A stretch of 64,000 nt of DNA from assembly GCA_036873755.1 (NCBI GenBank), contig JAVTVY010020453.1, positions 1 to 64,000 of the forward strand, written 5' to 3'. The DNA comes from Hanleya hanleyi (taxonomy: Eukaryota; Mollusca; Polyplacophora; Lepidopleurida; Hanleyidae). The position numbers were made by a program, and so were the translations under genes. This document shows, piece after piece, positions 24,032 to 33,269 of this stretch. The notes beneath the pieces are model-generated. The model saw only the letters and a list, made by a program, of their open reading frames with translations, searched no databases and was not told the DNA's origin. Each line of letters opens with the position of its first letter. Position 1 is the stretch's first letter.

Positions 24032-26632
24032 ATGGCCTCTCGCTCTGCTGTTCTACCTGGTGCTAGCCCAAATAACCTGGTTACTTGCTCGAGTGCAAAC
24101 CTTATAAGCTGCAGCTCCACTAGACCAGTGCAACAAAATGCAAAGGAAATCAAAGCGAATTTTGAGTTAAATGTTGGAAAAACCCTGGCTAAACAGATTG
24201 CTGCTGCAAACCGTCCTACTAACTTACAGATCAAATATACGGGGGAAGGCATTGTCATTGAAGCAGACGCTGCAATGTACTGCGTCCTTCGTAAAGCACT
24301 AGACAAATTATACACAAACTATCATACGGATAAAGGCTCTGTAAAAACCCAGAGGTTAACAGATACCAAGGATATTGAAACCCAGGTCACTTACAGAGTA
24401 ACTCTATGCTCTGAGCAGTCATACTCGGTAAATGCTTACCATACAACATCCTGTCTGCTCATCAATGGCAGATCCCTGGATGCGTTCCAAGCAGATTTTA
24501 AAGATGTCATTGACGGCATAAGATCCATCAAGGTAAACGGCGTGTGTGTCGACTTGTCTAGCTGGAACGAAAGACTTAAAGCTCTTTTCCATGCTGCTCT
24601 CATCCAGTGTCTTCATAGACCATCTTCATCCTCGACATTACCGGCTACTAGACAATCTTCAAAATCTACTTATCACCAGAAAACTACAGCACCTCAAATT
24701 TCAACTCAGGTTAAACGTAGACCTCAAAGTCAATCCCAATCTAAATCTAATAGTCAATGCACAAAATGCAAGAAGAACTGTGTAACTCGTTCAGCTTACT
24801 GTGACAATGGTCTGCATTGGATACATTACAGATGTGCCAAGTTATCTCCCCTAGATATCCTAGAGATTGAAAAAGAGAATGATACACCATTCAATTGTAC
24901 AGATCACAGTCATGTCATCCATGCTATTGGTTCCGCCCTTGCACTGGTTACCCAATCCATCAAAGTTGTGTCATCCGGTGCTCTAGTGGTCTCCCCTGAA
25001 TCTCCACCTTTGGCAAGCCCTCCCTCTTCCAACAGCATACAGAACTCGACTTTTAAACCTCCAGCCAATCCATCCAGGGTTGTTGTTGGTTCAGATCTTG
25101 TCGTTCCAACAGGAATTCCATCTTCTAACTCCAGTCTCGCACAGTCCATCCTGGCAGAAGAATCCCATCCATCAGGCCCCCTGCCATTCTGTTTAATGTG
25201 TCAATTTTGTGACCAACCTATAGGATCCGATGGTCAGTCTGTAACATGCAAAACGTGTCAAGCCGTTTTTCACCATTCCTGTTGTGATGCTGCTTCTGAC
25301 GACTTTGTGTGCCCGTCCTGTGAACAGTGTATGTTGTCCACGTTAGTTGTACCAGCACAGAATCCCGATTCAGCCCCTTCAGATTCCATTGCACCCACTG
25401 AGGTGCAAGTGCATATCGTCGAAAATCCTGTTTTGCCTGATTTTGCAAACTTACGAGCCCGTGAGTCTAAACTAAAGAAGGCTGAAACTGATATAAAGAA
25501 AAAGGAAGCTAGTATTCGTGACACCAAGAGGGACCTGTCTGCGGCCCAATCACACATATTAAAGCTTAAAGCACGCATTGAGGAACTTGAGAAGTCAAAC
25601 AAACTCTTAAGGTTGAGAGTCCTAGCACTTGAGTCTGACAACAATTCCAATTCACACAATAGGTCTGTACCGTCACATCTACCCTGCATCTCCACTATCC
25701 CTGTAAATTCAAATATGGACATGTCAAACCTTTATCATAGTATCCAGAATCTAGAAACTGAAGACTTGAAACGACGTATCACTCATCTGGAAACCAGAAG
25801 TACCAGTCCTTCGGCTTCTACCATGCCACATGTTCAACATTCCCAGCCTACACTGCAGGTTCATAGTCATCCTGTTGTCCCAAGCCACTCTACGCATTAT
25901 GTGCCCTACATGAATCCCGGCCTACCTCCTGCTGCTTTCCAGACTTCATATCCCCTTCCACATCCATTCCTGCAGAGTCGTCCTTCTGGATACCCATATC
26001 CGGTCCCTCGCCCAGCTGGATACCCATATCCGGCTCCTCCAGCATATACGAGTCTTCCAAGGATGACCCCAGATCTGGCTCCCAGTTACCACCCAATCTT
26101 CTACCACAGCCCAAATGTCCAGGCAGGTAATCATGGCACTCCATCCTTAAATGTACCTCATAAACCTAGGCATATTTCCAAACCTTACATCCCTGTTATC
26201 TCAATGCAACCAGAATTCAGAGCTCCATCCTATCATACAGCACCAGTGCCTACCCCTTCCAGTAAACCAGCAGAGTCTGGCTCATGTACTAACGTCATCG
26301 AATCTGCCAAGTCTCTTACAAATTCAAATTTAACGTGTAAACTTCCCTCTCCTGCTGAAGCAAGGTTGGATTCTCCCCCTTGTGAGTTACAACCATCTGT
26401 TCCGGACCTAGCTGTTTCTCCTGAGCCAGTAGTCCTTGATGATCTCTCAGATGACATCATAAATGATCCCGCTCAATCTTCAGTTACTCGTCTTATCCAG
26501 GTAAACCGGCCAAGAGTTCAGATTCTTGAAACTCGGGACCGTGACAACCAATTAGCATGCAACAGCCAACCTGCATCTTCCATTCAGAAGTCTTTTTTAG
26601 ATCTGCGCCTTCAGCAAAACCCACCAACGTAG
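24032..26632 (+). CDS. LINE ORF1 protein with two PHD-type zinc fingers and coiled coil
   Basis: 866 codons with no interruption. Residues about 245-290 hold CTKCKKNC, CDNGLHWIHYRC and FNC, a PHD-like C4-HC3 pattern. Residues about 390-430 hold a second one (CQFCDQPIG, CKTCQAVFHHSC, CPSCEQC). A strong coiled coil follows near residues 475-540 (KLKKAETDIKKKEA, KLKARIEELEKSNKLLRL), then a long Pro/Ser/Tyr-rich region with the twice-repeated GYPYPVP/GYPYPAP. ORF1 proteins of such LINEs bind nucleic acid and assemble on the element RNA. The intact frame contrasts with the broken ORF2. ORF2 begins in another frame before ORF1 ends, overlapping 76 bases. Confidence 0.85.
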   Translation: MASRSAVLPGASPNNLVTCSSANLISCSSTRPVQQNAKEIKANFELNVGKTLAKQIAAANRPTNLQIKYTGEGIVIEADAAMYCVLRKALDKLYTNYHTDKGSVKTQRLTDTKDIETQVTYRVTLCSEQSYSVNAYHTTSCLLINGRSLDAFQADFKDVIDGIRSIKVNGVCVDLSSWNERLKALFHAALIQCLHRPSSSSTLPATRQSSKSTYHQKTTAPQISTQVKRRPQSQSQSKSNSQCTKCKKNCVTRSAYCDNGLHWIHYRCAKLSPLDILEIEKENDTPFNCTDHSHVIHAIGSALALVTQSIKVVSSGALVVSPESPPLASPPSSNSIQNSTFKPPANPSRVVVGSDLVVPTGIPSSNSSLAQSILAEESHPSGPLPFCLMCQFCDQPIGSDGQSVTCKTCQAVFHHSCCDAASDDFVCPSCEQCMLSTLVVPAQNPDSAPSDSIAPTEVQVHIVENPVLPDFANLRARESKLKKAETDIKKKEASIRDTKRDLSAAQSHILKLKARIEELEKSNKLLRLRVLALESDNNSNSHNRSVPSHLPCISTIPVNSNMDMSNLYHSIQNLETEDLKRRITHLETRSTSPSASTMPHVQHSQPTLQVHSHPVVPSHSTHYVPYMNPGLPPAAFQTSYPLPHPFLQSRPSGYPYPVPRPAGYPYPAPPAYTSLPRMTPDLAPSYHPIFYHSPNVQAGNHGTPSLNVPHKPRHISKPYIPVISMQPEFRAPSYHTAPVPTPSSKPAESGSCTNVIESAKSLTNSNLTCKLPSPAEARLDSPPCELQPSVPDLAVSPEPVVLDDLSDDIINDPAQSSVTRLIQVNRPRVQILETRDRDNQLACNSQPASSIQKSFLDLRLQQNPPT

Positions 26633-27441
26633 CAACAGCAAGTTCAGTCACCTCGCAGTCTTCCAAACTGTCGACAACTTTGCCCCAGCTTCTGAATATA
26701 GCATCTTTCAACTGTAAAAACATCATTACCAACAGTGAAGCTGGTCATGTCATTTTGAGAAAGGCTGACCTCGTTTGTCTCCAGGAACATTGGCTGTTTA
26801 ATTTCCAGCATGACGTCCTTAAAGAATTTCATCCTGAATTTCTAGCGGAACTAAAGTCCGTCGACGACAGTGATCCTATACCCTCAATACACAAACCAAG
26901 AGGCTACGGCGGAGTAGCAATCTTGTGGAAAAAGGCACTGGACCATCTTGTGGTACCTATCCCGGATGGAAGTTGCAGAATTCAAGCCATCTCTATCTCC
27001 ACCTCTCCACTTCCTGTTCTGTTACTCTCAGCATATATGCCAACACGCGGGAGTGCAGCCTTCGATCTTGCTTACCAAGATATCCTCGACGAATTGTATG
27101 AACTGGTCACCAAATACAGCCCGTCACACTGCATCTTCCTGGCCGACGATTTCAACTGCGATCTGAAAACAGGTTGTGTCTCCAAGAGAAAAACAGATCT
27201 GCTTTTGTTTCTAGATGAGTTGGGGCTCGTTTATCAAACCTCCGGCCCTACTTTTGAGCATCCAAATGGGAGGGACCATTCTACCATCGACTACTTCATC
27301 TTCCCCGAGGGTTCCAAGCATCTCTTAGGTCTCGTCAAACGTTTTGATAAGATCTTTATTAACAGTTCTGACCACCATCCTATTGGCACAACTCTTCACG
27401 TATCTGCTACACTCAATGCGACCATTGCCCCCAAAACCTGA
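26557..27441 (+). CDS. LINE ORF2, apurinic-type endonuclease domain
   Basis: 294 codons open. From residue 46: LNIASFNCKN, LVCLQEHWLF, GYGGVAILWKK, LLLSAYMPTRGS, FLADDFNCD, STIDYFIF and SSDHHPI, the ordered motifs of the exonuclease-endonuclease-phosphatase fold. The last holds the catalytic SDH. The usual GDFN is ADDFN here. The frame ends in TGA at 27439-27441; ORF2 then continues in other frames, so the stop reflects frameshift decay. This nuclease nicks target DNA for reverse transcription. Confidence 0.85.
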   Translation: MQQPTCIFHSEVFFRSAPSAKPTNVATASSVTSQSSKLSTTLPQLLNIASFNCKNIITNSEAGHVILRKADLVCLQEHWLFNFQHDVLKEFHPEFLAELKSVDDSDPIPSIHKPRGYGGVAILWKKALDHLVVPIPDGSCRIQAISISTSPLPVLLLSAYMPTRGSAAFDLAYQDILDELYELVTKYSPSHCIFLADDFNCDLKTGCVSKRKTDLLLFLDELGLVYQTSGPTFEHPNGRDHSTIDYFIFPEGSKHLLGLVKRFDKIFINSSDHHPIGTTLHVSATLNATIAPKT

Positions 27442-30165
27442 TGCAATTCCGCAAAAATTCTTCCCCCGAATCGTCTGGGACAAAGTCGGACAAAGCAGAA
27501 TACCAAGATCTCATCTTAGCATCTCTGGGTGACTATAATCTGGAGATTCTCTCCAGTTACGACATAGGAAGCGTCTACCTAAAATTCTGTCAATCCCTTA
27601 CCAGTGCTGCACTTGAAGCAAGCAGCCAGCCTCCAGTCAAGGAGAAGAGGGAAATTTCACATTTATGCTCGGCGGAGATCGCAGCTGCTGCACCAGCAAA
27701 CAAGAATGCTCACTGGACGTGGAAGAGTGCTGGTTCTCCACATGATCCTCAGCATCCCGCCACTCAACAGCGCCGAGATGCTAAGATATCTCTTAGACGG
27801 GCACAACGACAGACTGCAGCCGAAAGATCAAACCGTAAGCTTGCAAAATTAATGGAGGCAGACTCCAACGACAAACAGTTATTCTTCAAATTGGTCCGTC
27901 AGCAAAGGAAAGCTAAGAATGTTGATCTTAACACCCTTCATGTGGGTGATCACATATACTCCAGTGACCAGATCCTAGAAGGATGGCATTCTCACTTTAC
28001 GCAGATTTCCATCCCGTCAAAAAATCCTTCCTACAACAGTCGTTTCAAAGCTGAAGCCCAGTTTGACGAAATCTTAATTACCGACCTTTGTCGTATGCAA
28101 AATGATCACACACCTGTAACTACTGCCGAAATAGAACAGTCCATCTTAAAACTTGGCCGCAACAAGGCTCCATGCTGCTCGGGTGTGACTGCTGAATACC
28201 TGAGATTTGCCAGCTCCATAGTCCTTGCGTCCCTTACAGCGTTGGTTAATGCCATCCTGGATTACAGTTAATTTCCAGCAGAAATGAAGACTGGGATACT
28301 CACCCCAATATTCAAGAAAAAAGGAAGGGAAGAACAAGCAGCCAACTATCGTGGTATAACTGTTACATCGCTAGTCACCAAGTTGTTGAAAGCATAATCC
28401 GTACCAGGATGAACCCACAGCTGATGTTACAGCAAAATCCCTTGCAGTGTGGCTTCACAGCAGGCATCTCTCCCTTGTACAGTGCAATCATCCTACAGGA
28501 GTCGGTCAACGAGAACAAATCAAAGTATTCAGCATATGTTGGTCTACTTGATGCCAGAGCTGCGTTATTCAGCGTATGTTGGTCTACTTGATGCCAGAGC
28601 TGCGTTCGATATGGTTGATCACTCCATTCTTCTCAGAAAGCTGTATCTAGCCGGCGTCCAAGGTTCCATGTGGCTAACTATCTCAGATCTTCATACCAGA
28701 GCCAAGACTAAGATCAAATGGCAGGGTTCCCTATCCGATCCATTCACTATCCAACAGGGGGTGCGCCAAGGGGGGCATCCTCTCTACGGATCTGTACAAG
28801 GTATATATCAATGACCTGCTCAACAGACTCACTCACTGTGGCCATGGAGCTCGGGTGGGAGTGGTCCCCTGTCCAGCCCCTACGTGTGCTGACGATGTAT
28901 GTGTCAATGCCTGCAACGATTTCAACCTTCAAACCCTGCTGGATATTGCAGTTGATTATAGCAAAGACCAACACTATGATCTTCAGCCATCAAAGAGTGC
29001 GATCTTGTGTTCCGAAAAATCTGCCGATTGCGAGTTCTCTCGCGATGGTGTCGTCATGTCCATTGCTAGCTCTGCCGTTCATTTGGGTCTACACCGGGAT
29101 GGCTCTATCTTGAAGGCTCGTCCATCCATTGAGGAAAATGTCAGGAAAGCAAGATGTGCGATGTATTCCCTAATGGCTCCTGGACTACACGGCATTAACG
29201 GCTTGAATCCTGTAACCGCACATCACCTGTTGGAAACCTACGTCTTACCCATCTTACTGCACGGCGTCGAGACCCTCTACCTGACCCAGGGAGATGTACA
29301 GCTCCTGGATCTCTATTATGTTAAGGCTCTAAAACAAATTTTGTCTCTACCGGACCGTGTGGCCCAACCTGCAGTCTATGTCCTCCTTGGCTGCCTGCCT
29401 ATGAAGGCCCGGATTCATCTTCGAATGCTGACACTTCTGAGAAATATCTGTTCTGGTGGAAACTTGTTGTTGCATGAAATCTGCACTAGGCAAACCGTCA
29501 TGGAGGACTTCTATGGCAAGAGTTGGTTCGCCGAGGTGCGAAGAGTCCTCGCCATATACGACCTACCGTCGCTCCATCAACTCCTTCACAAGACGCCATC
29601 AAAAACATCTTGGAAGCGTATAGCTAGATCTGCTATCTTGGCCTACTGGACAGAAAAGATCCTGATTAGAGGACAGCTATATCCTTCACTGAAACATCTG
29701 ATGCCGGCTGACACCTCGATTGACCTGTGCTCTCTTCATCCAGCTGTGAAATCCATCACCTCAAATGTGGCGGACGTTCGCTCTGCACCGATAAGGTTAA
29801 GGCTCCTGACCGGGTGCTACGTCTTGCAAGCCAACCGTGCCGTATTCAATCAGCATGCAGTGAGAGCCATGTACCAGCTTTACTCTCAGAGCAAGGAGAA
29901 CAGAACGCATTTTCTCGTCATCTGTGACGCTTTATCTGAAATACGCACCAAGTTCCTGTATCTCCTTGCCTCCACCTTATGCTTTGAGTGTGGTACAGCT
30001 GCTCTCAACGCTTCATCGGTTCGTGACCATCTAGCCTCACTCATATTGAATCCACTGAACTTCCTCGGTGAATGTTCCGGCCTGCCTTCGGTGGAGAGGA
30101 TGATCAGGCGGTATACCTATATTCTCCATCACCGTAGATCCGAGCTTTTAAATCAACTGCAATAG
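27400..30165 (+). pseudogene. LINE ORF2, RT and C-terminal domain, frameshifted
   Basis: After the endonuclease the reading passes through two frame changes near 27400 and 27480, then stays open to 28271. RT motifs: NKAPCCSGVTAEYLRFAS, then a stop (TAA near 28269), GILTPIFKKKGREEQAANYRG, VGLLDARAAFDMVDHS, QQGVRQGG and APTCADD. Lesions are that nonsense codon, a one-base loss near 28390, a 40-bp tandem duplication (28527-28566 and 28567-28606) and one extra G in the run near 28770. From 28855 to 30165 the frame is intact for 436 codons and includes the post-RT region with MYSLMAPGLHG and YVLPILLHGVETL. CADD instead of YADD is, from memory, normal in this group. Confidence 0.8.
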
Positions 30166-30375
30166 ACTAACTAAAACTATTCTATTAAAATCTTATTACA
30201 TGTAGACATCGCTTCTTCAAACTGCATGAACTGGCGACTCCCGACTCCTCCTTTGTGCCTTGTGTTGTGGTGTGGCGTGTTTTTAACATTCGTTTCGTGT
30301 CGTGTGTGTTTTTAATATTCCTTGTGGAACTATGTACTCCTACGGAGGTGCTCCTTTACAGAGGAGGGATTTACC

Positions 30376-30407
30376 AACTGAACTGAACTGAACTGAACTG
30401 AACTGAA
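30376..30407 (+). repeat. (CTGAA)n LINE terminus
   Basis: Six tandem CTGAA units end the plus-strand LINE. Immediately beyond, PLE nuclease sequence begins on the minus strand. Similar pentamer ends are characteristic of CR1/L2-type LINEs. Confidence 0.85.
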
Positions 30408-30409
30408 TG

Positions 30410-31255
30410 GCGTAGAGGACGTTAGAATATGCACATGTGAATGTACCCTTGATGGTGAACTTGGTATTGTTAGGTCCGGTGATTTCTGTGGCAGTATTGA
30501 TTTGGTCACAGAGTAGACATTTGTCCTTGTTGCGTGGAATGGTACCGTTGCGGGCTGTGTCGCTGGGAAGGGCGCTGGAAACTAGTTGTTTCTTCAGGTT
30601 AGGAGGTTGACGGAAGGCGATAACAGGCTTTTCGGTGAAGATCTGCTGGACGATGTCGTCTTCATGCTTCATGCTTCATGGATGTATTTGACTTTCTGCG
30701 TGAACCCGGTTTCTAAAGCAGCTGATGTACAGGTCTAGTTTGACGTTGCTTCCCTCAGGCGGTGTCCATGCGAGATTCCTTTCTAAGTGCCCCTTGTAGA
30801 TGACTGGTCATTGGTCGAGGAGATGTCGTTCCCAGGACGATTATGGTAGAACTCCTTGAGTCTAAGGCGACGGAATTAGGCTTCCATGTCACCACAAAGC
30901 TGGATTTTGTCAAGTTTTGCAGTAGGACAGAAGCTCAACCCCTTAGATAGAACAGACTTTTCTGGTTCGGTAAGCTGGTGTTCAGAGAGATTGATGGCGT
31001 TGGTGCGTACAGTAGGTTATATGTTTTCAGCATTGGTCGCGGTGGTTCTGGATGAGGTTACTAAGTTTGGTCTTTTTCTTGTACATCAAGCTGGAGAGGT
31101 GCTTTTCGTACACTCTGTTTGCAGTCTGTTTAATCTCTTCTCTGACCTCAGTTGGAGTCGATGGGTTGTTCACAATGCCGTCCAACTTTAGGGAAATCTG
31201 TCGTTGTTGTATGGGACATGTTGTTCTAGAAGCTGCACCACCAAGCTTCTTTCAA
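30410..31255 (-). mobile_element. Penelope-like element, internally deleted copy
   Basis: On the minus strand 31200-30700 gives N-terminal PLE motifs (EIKQTANRVYEKHLSS, VLSKGLSFCPTAKLDKIQLC, RLRLKEFYHNRPGND). It then jumps at a 'gcttcatgcttcatg' junction near 30665 straight to the pre-nuclease region (DDIVQQIFTEKPVIAF, RQPPNLKKQLVSS, CLLCDQINTATEITGPNNTK). The whole RT, roughly 1.2 kb relative to the plus copy at 33270, is missing. A few stops are also present. The copy is cut off at the YA(I) motif where the LINE terminus lies. Confidence 0.75.
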
Positions 31256-31399
31256 CCCTATTGACGAGGGCCCTTCAGGAGATAAAAGCATTTTGGGAAA
31301 GGTATTGCGCCATTATTTCTAAGAACTCTGGCGTGAATGTATGTGGATATTGAAAAACTCAAAATGTCTTACGGAAGAACTTGATGCTAAAGGTCACAT

Positions 31400-32640
31400 A
31401 CCGTACAGACATGTATCCACATGGGATTTCTCGACTCTCTATACTACAATCCTCATCAGGACCTTATTGACCGTCTAAGTTCATTAATAGTATCTGTGTT
31501 CAAGAAAACTGATCGTAGATATATTAATGTCGGAAGCCATAAAGCATTCTTTAGCTCTACTACATACAAGAGATATCATTCATGGGATGTTTCTTTGTTT
31601 ATAGAGTTGCTTGAATTTCTCATTAAAAATATCTATGTGAAATTTGGCAACACAATATATCAGCAGGATATAGGTATTCCAATGGGTACTAATTGTGCAC
31701 CCCTGTTGGCCGACCTGTATCTGTTCTCTTATGAATATGACTATATGCTGGCGCTTTCAAAAACCGATCCATTCAAACCCGTTCCTTCTCATTCACCAAA
31801 CGCTATATAGACGATCTTCTCGCTGTGGATAATCGCTATATAAATGACGCAGTGAAGGATATATATCCACCTTCACTGGATTTGAAGGAAACTACAGATA
31901 GCCCTACAGGCACATCATATTTAGATCTATATCTCTACAAAAATGAAGCGGGCATTCTCTCTACGTTTCGTAACATGTGTCTAATTCCGCTTAACCCGGG
32001 GCTAGGGGCCGTATGAGCCCATGTACTTCAAGATCCTCATGGTGCTCATATGAACAGGCACAATCAAAGCGTGACTGAGGTACATCATTTTTAGATGACG
32101 ACTCTATAACGAATATTATGGATTAAGAATACTGATCAGCGATACGGATTTGATATTTTGAACATCATGATGTCTTGCCGGCATCATTGAAAATTGTTGA
32201 CCGCTTCTCTCTTGCAGGAAACAAGCCTATGTTAATGTATACTTTTGTCTTTTTGAATTTGGTGCTAATACTGTTATATGGAAATGGAATAGTCTTTGGA
32301 TTATGGACGCGGATATTCTCTAATGGACGACGGCTGGATTATGAATGACGGACTCAGACGCTTGTAATATTACAAAAGAGATGATTACAATTTCGACATC
32401 GTAAACTATCCTCTGGACAGTAATATTCCAGTGGACCTGCATATGGCGTATACATATCTCGCTTAGTAGCATTTGCTAGATTCAGGTTAAATGTGACGAT
32501 TTTAATCAACGTCACAAAAAACATTGGTGCAGAAACTTAAAAACAGGGCTAGATTCCACCAAGCGCCTACACTCAAAAAGTTTTCAAATTTGTCAAGCAT
32601 ATCGCATGCTGATAGCAAAATACGAACGTAGCGTAAGATC
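31400..32640 (+). pseudogene. T-family reverse transcriptase, split by a solo tail
   Basis: 31421-31960 carries LIDRLSSLIVSVFKKTDRR, IYVKFGNTIYQQDIGIPMGT and NCAPLLADLYLFSYEYDYM, a telomerase/PLE-type RT with the conserved GIPMGT motif; YIDDLLAVDN follows after one frameshift near 31790. 32369-32640 resumes exactly where the first part stops (KRDDYNFDIVNYP, GVYISRLVAFA). The 406-bp tail at 31963-32368 lies between them, so this is one element with a nested insertion. Relatives occur widely in cnidarians and molluscs. Whether it is a Naiad-type PLE with an N-terminal GIY-YIG domain cannot be judged because the 5' half is absent. Confidence 0.75.
31963..32368 (+). mobile_element. T-family solo tail nested in the RT
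   Basis: It starts 'acgtttcgtaacatgtgtct', 14 nt before the first stem of the three-way-junction block, and ends 'cagacgcttgtaat'. The host element's RT continues on both sides with about a dozen bases lost at the junction. It includes the structured block at 31977-32083, the acceptor-like 'cttctctcttgcag' and the downstream frame, here broken by indels. Confidence 0.8.
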
Positions 32641-33055
32641 TATGGCGTTATTGCTCGTAACTTGTGTCTAATTCCGCTTAACCCGGGGCTAGGGGGCCGT
32701 ATGAACTCCATGTACTTCAAGAACCTCATGGTACTCATATGAACAGTCACAATCAAAGCGTGACTGAGATACATCATTCTTAGATGACGACTTTACAACG
32801 AATATTATGGATTAAGAATACTGATCAGCGATACGGATTTGATATTTTTGGAACATCATGACGTCTTGCCGGCATCATTGAAAACTGTTGACCGCTTCTC
32901 TCTTGCAGGAAACTAGTCTATGTTTATGTATACTATGATTGTCTTAGGTGCTAATACTGTTATATGGAAAATGGAATAGGTCTTTGGATTATGGACGCGG
33001 ATATTCTCTAATGGACGACGGCTGGATTATGAATGACGGACTAGACGCTTGTAAT
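32641..33055 (+). mobile_element. T-family 3' tail of the RT copy
   Basis: It follows the RT end directly and runs to 'ctagacgcttgtaat'. The structured block is 32664-32772, with a perfect CAGTCAC/GTGACTG hairpin. It is the host element's own terminal region and is very similar to the tails at 48121-48559 and 54900-55320. PLE sequence on the minus strand starts immediately after it. Confidence 0.85.
32664..32772 (+). ncRNA. Putative structured RNA, T version (three-way junction)
   Basis: P1 GTGTCT (32664-32669) pairs with AGATAC (32767-32772). P2 GTATGA (32699-32704) pairs with TCATAT (32735-32740). An invariant GAA separates P2 from P3, which is CAGTCAC (32744-32750), loop AATCAAAGC, GTGACTG (32760-32766). 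The P1-P2 linker is conserved: CCGCTTAA, CC, TAGGGG, CC. The U-family version at 39031 has different bases in P2 and P3 but the same pairs. Function is unknown. The layout resembles small ribozymes, but the hammerhead core is absent. Confidence 0.6.
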
Positions 33056-33057
33056 GG

Positions 33058-33264
33058 AGTAGATGGTCCCTTAGTTTCCTGGCCAGGGTTTGGCATAGTT
33101 CTTCGGAATATCTGGAACGGTAGGTACACAGGAGTGGATTCTTTAGGGATGATATCTAGTTGTCTACACTTGGTCAGGAAGGCTATATCAGTCTGGACCT
33201 GGGCCAGTTTCTTCTTGAGGTTGACGGTATTCCACTTCAGTCTGCTAAATACGGTGCCTAACAT
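33058..33264 (-). pseudogene. PLE N-terminal domain, inverted fragment
   Basis: The minus frame reads NLKKKLAQVQTDIAFLTKCR, QLDIIPK and STPVYLPF, the usual start of PLE proteins (a basic heptad segment followed by the I-P-K block). It is head to head with the plus-strand PLE that begins about 10-30 bp away, an inverted arrangement typical for these elements. Confidence 0.65.
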
Positions 33265-33269
33265 GGTTA

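Larger units (their letters stand above)
23791..30408 (+). mobile_element. Long CR1/L2-like LINE, nearly full length
   Basis: Two ORFs in LINE order: ORF1 24032-26632 with zinc fingers, and ORF2 26557-30165 with endonuclease, RT and C-terminal domain. A short 3' UTR ends in (CTGAA)n at 30376-30407. The 5' limit is uncertain because another LINE interrupts the flank; part of the 5' UTR may lie at 22100-22620. The clade is inferred from ORF1 type and the terminal pentamer repeat; it was not tested by phylogeny. Confidence 0.85.

Noticed and set aside
28880..28895. CADD as a dead RT active site in the LINE
   Set aside because: The same APTCADD sequence is, to my memory, usual in this LINE group, so it is not counted as a lesion.
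32699..32743. SECIS element (ATGA ... AA ... TGAA) in the T tail
   Set aside because: The U-family version lacks ATGA at that site while keeping the stem, and the stem between would be too short and irregular for a SECIS.
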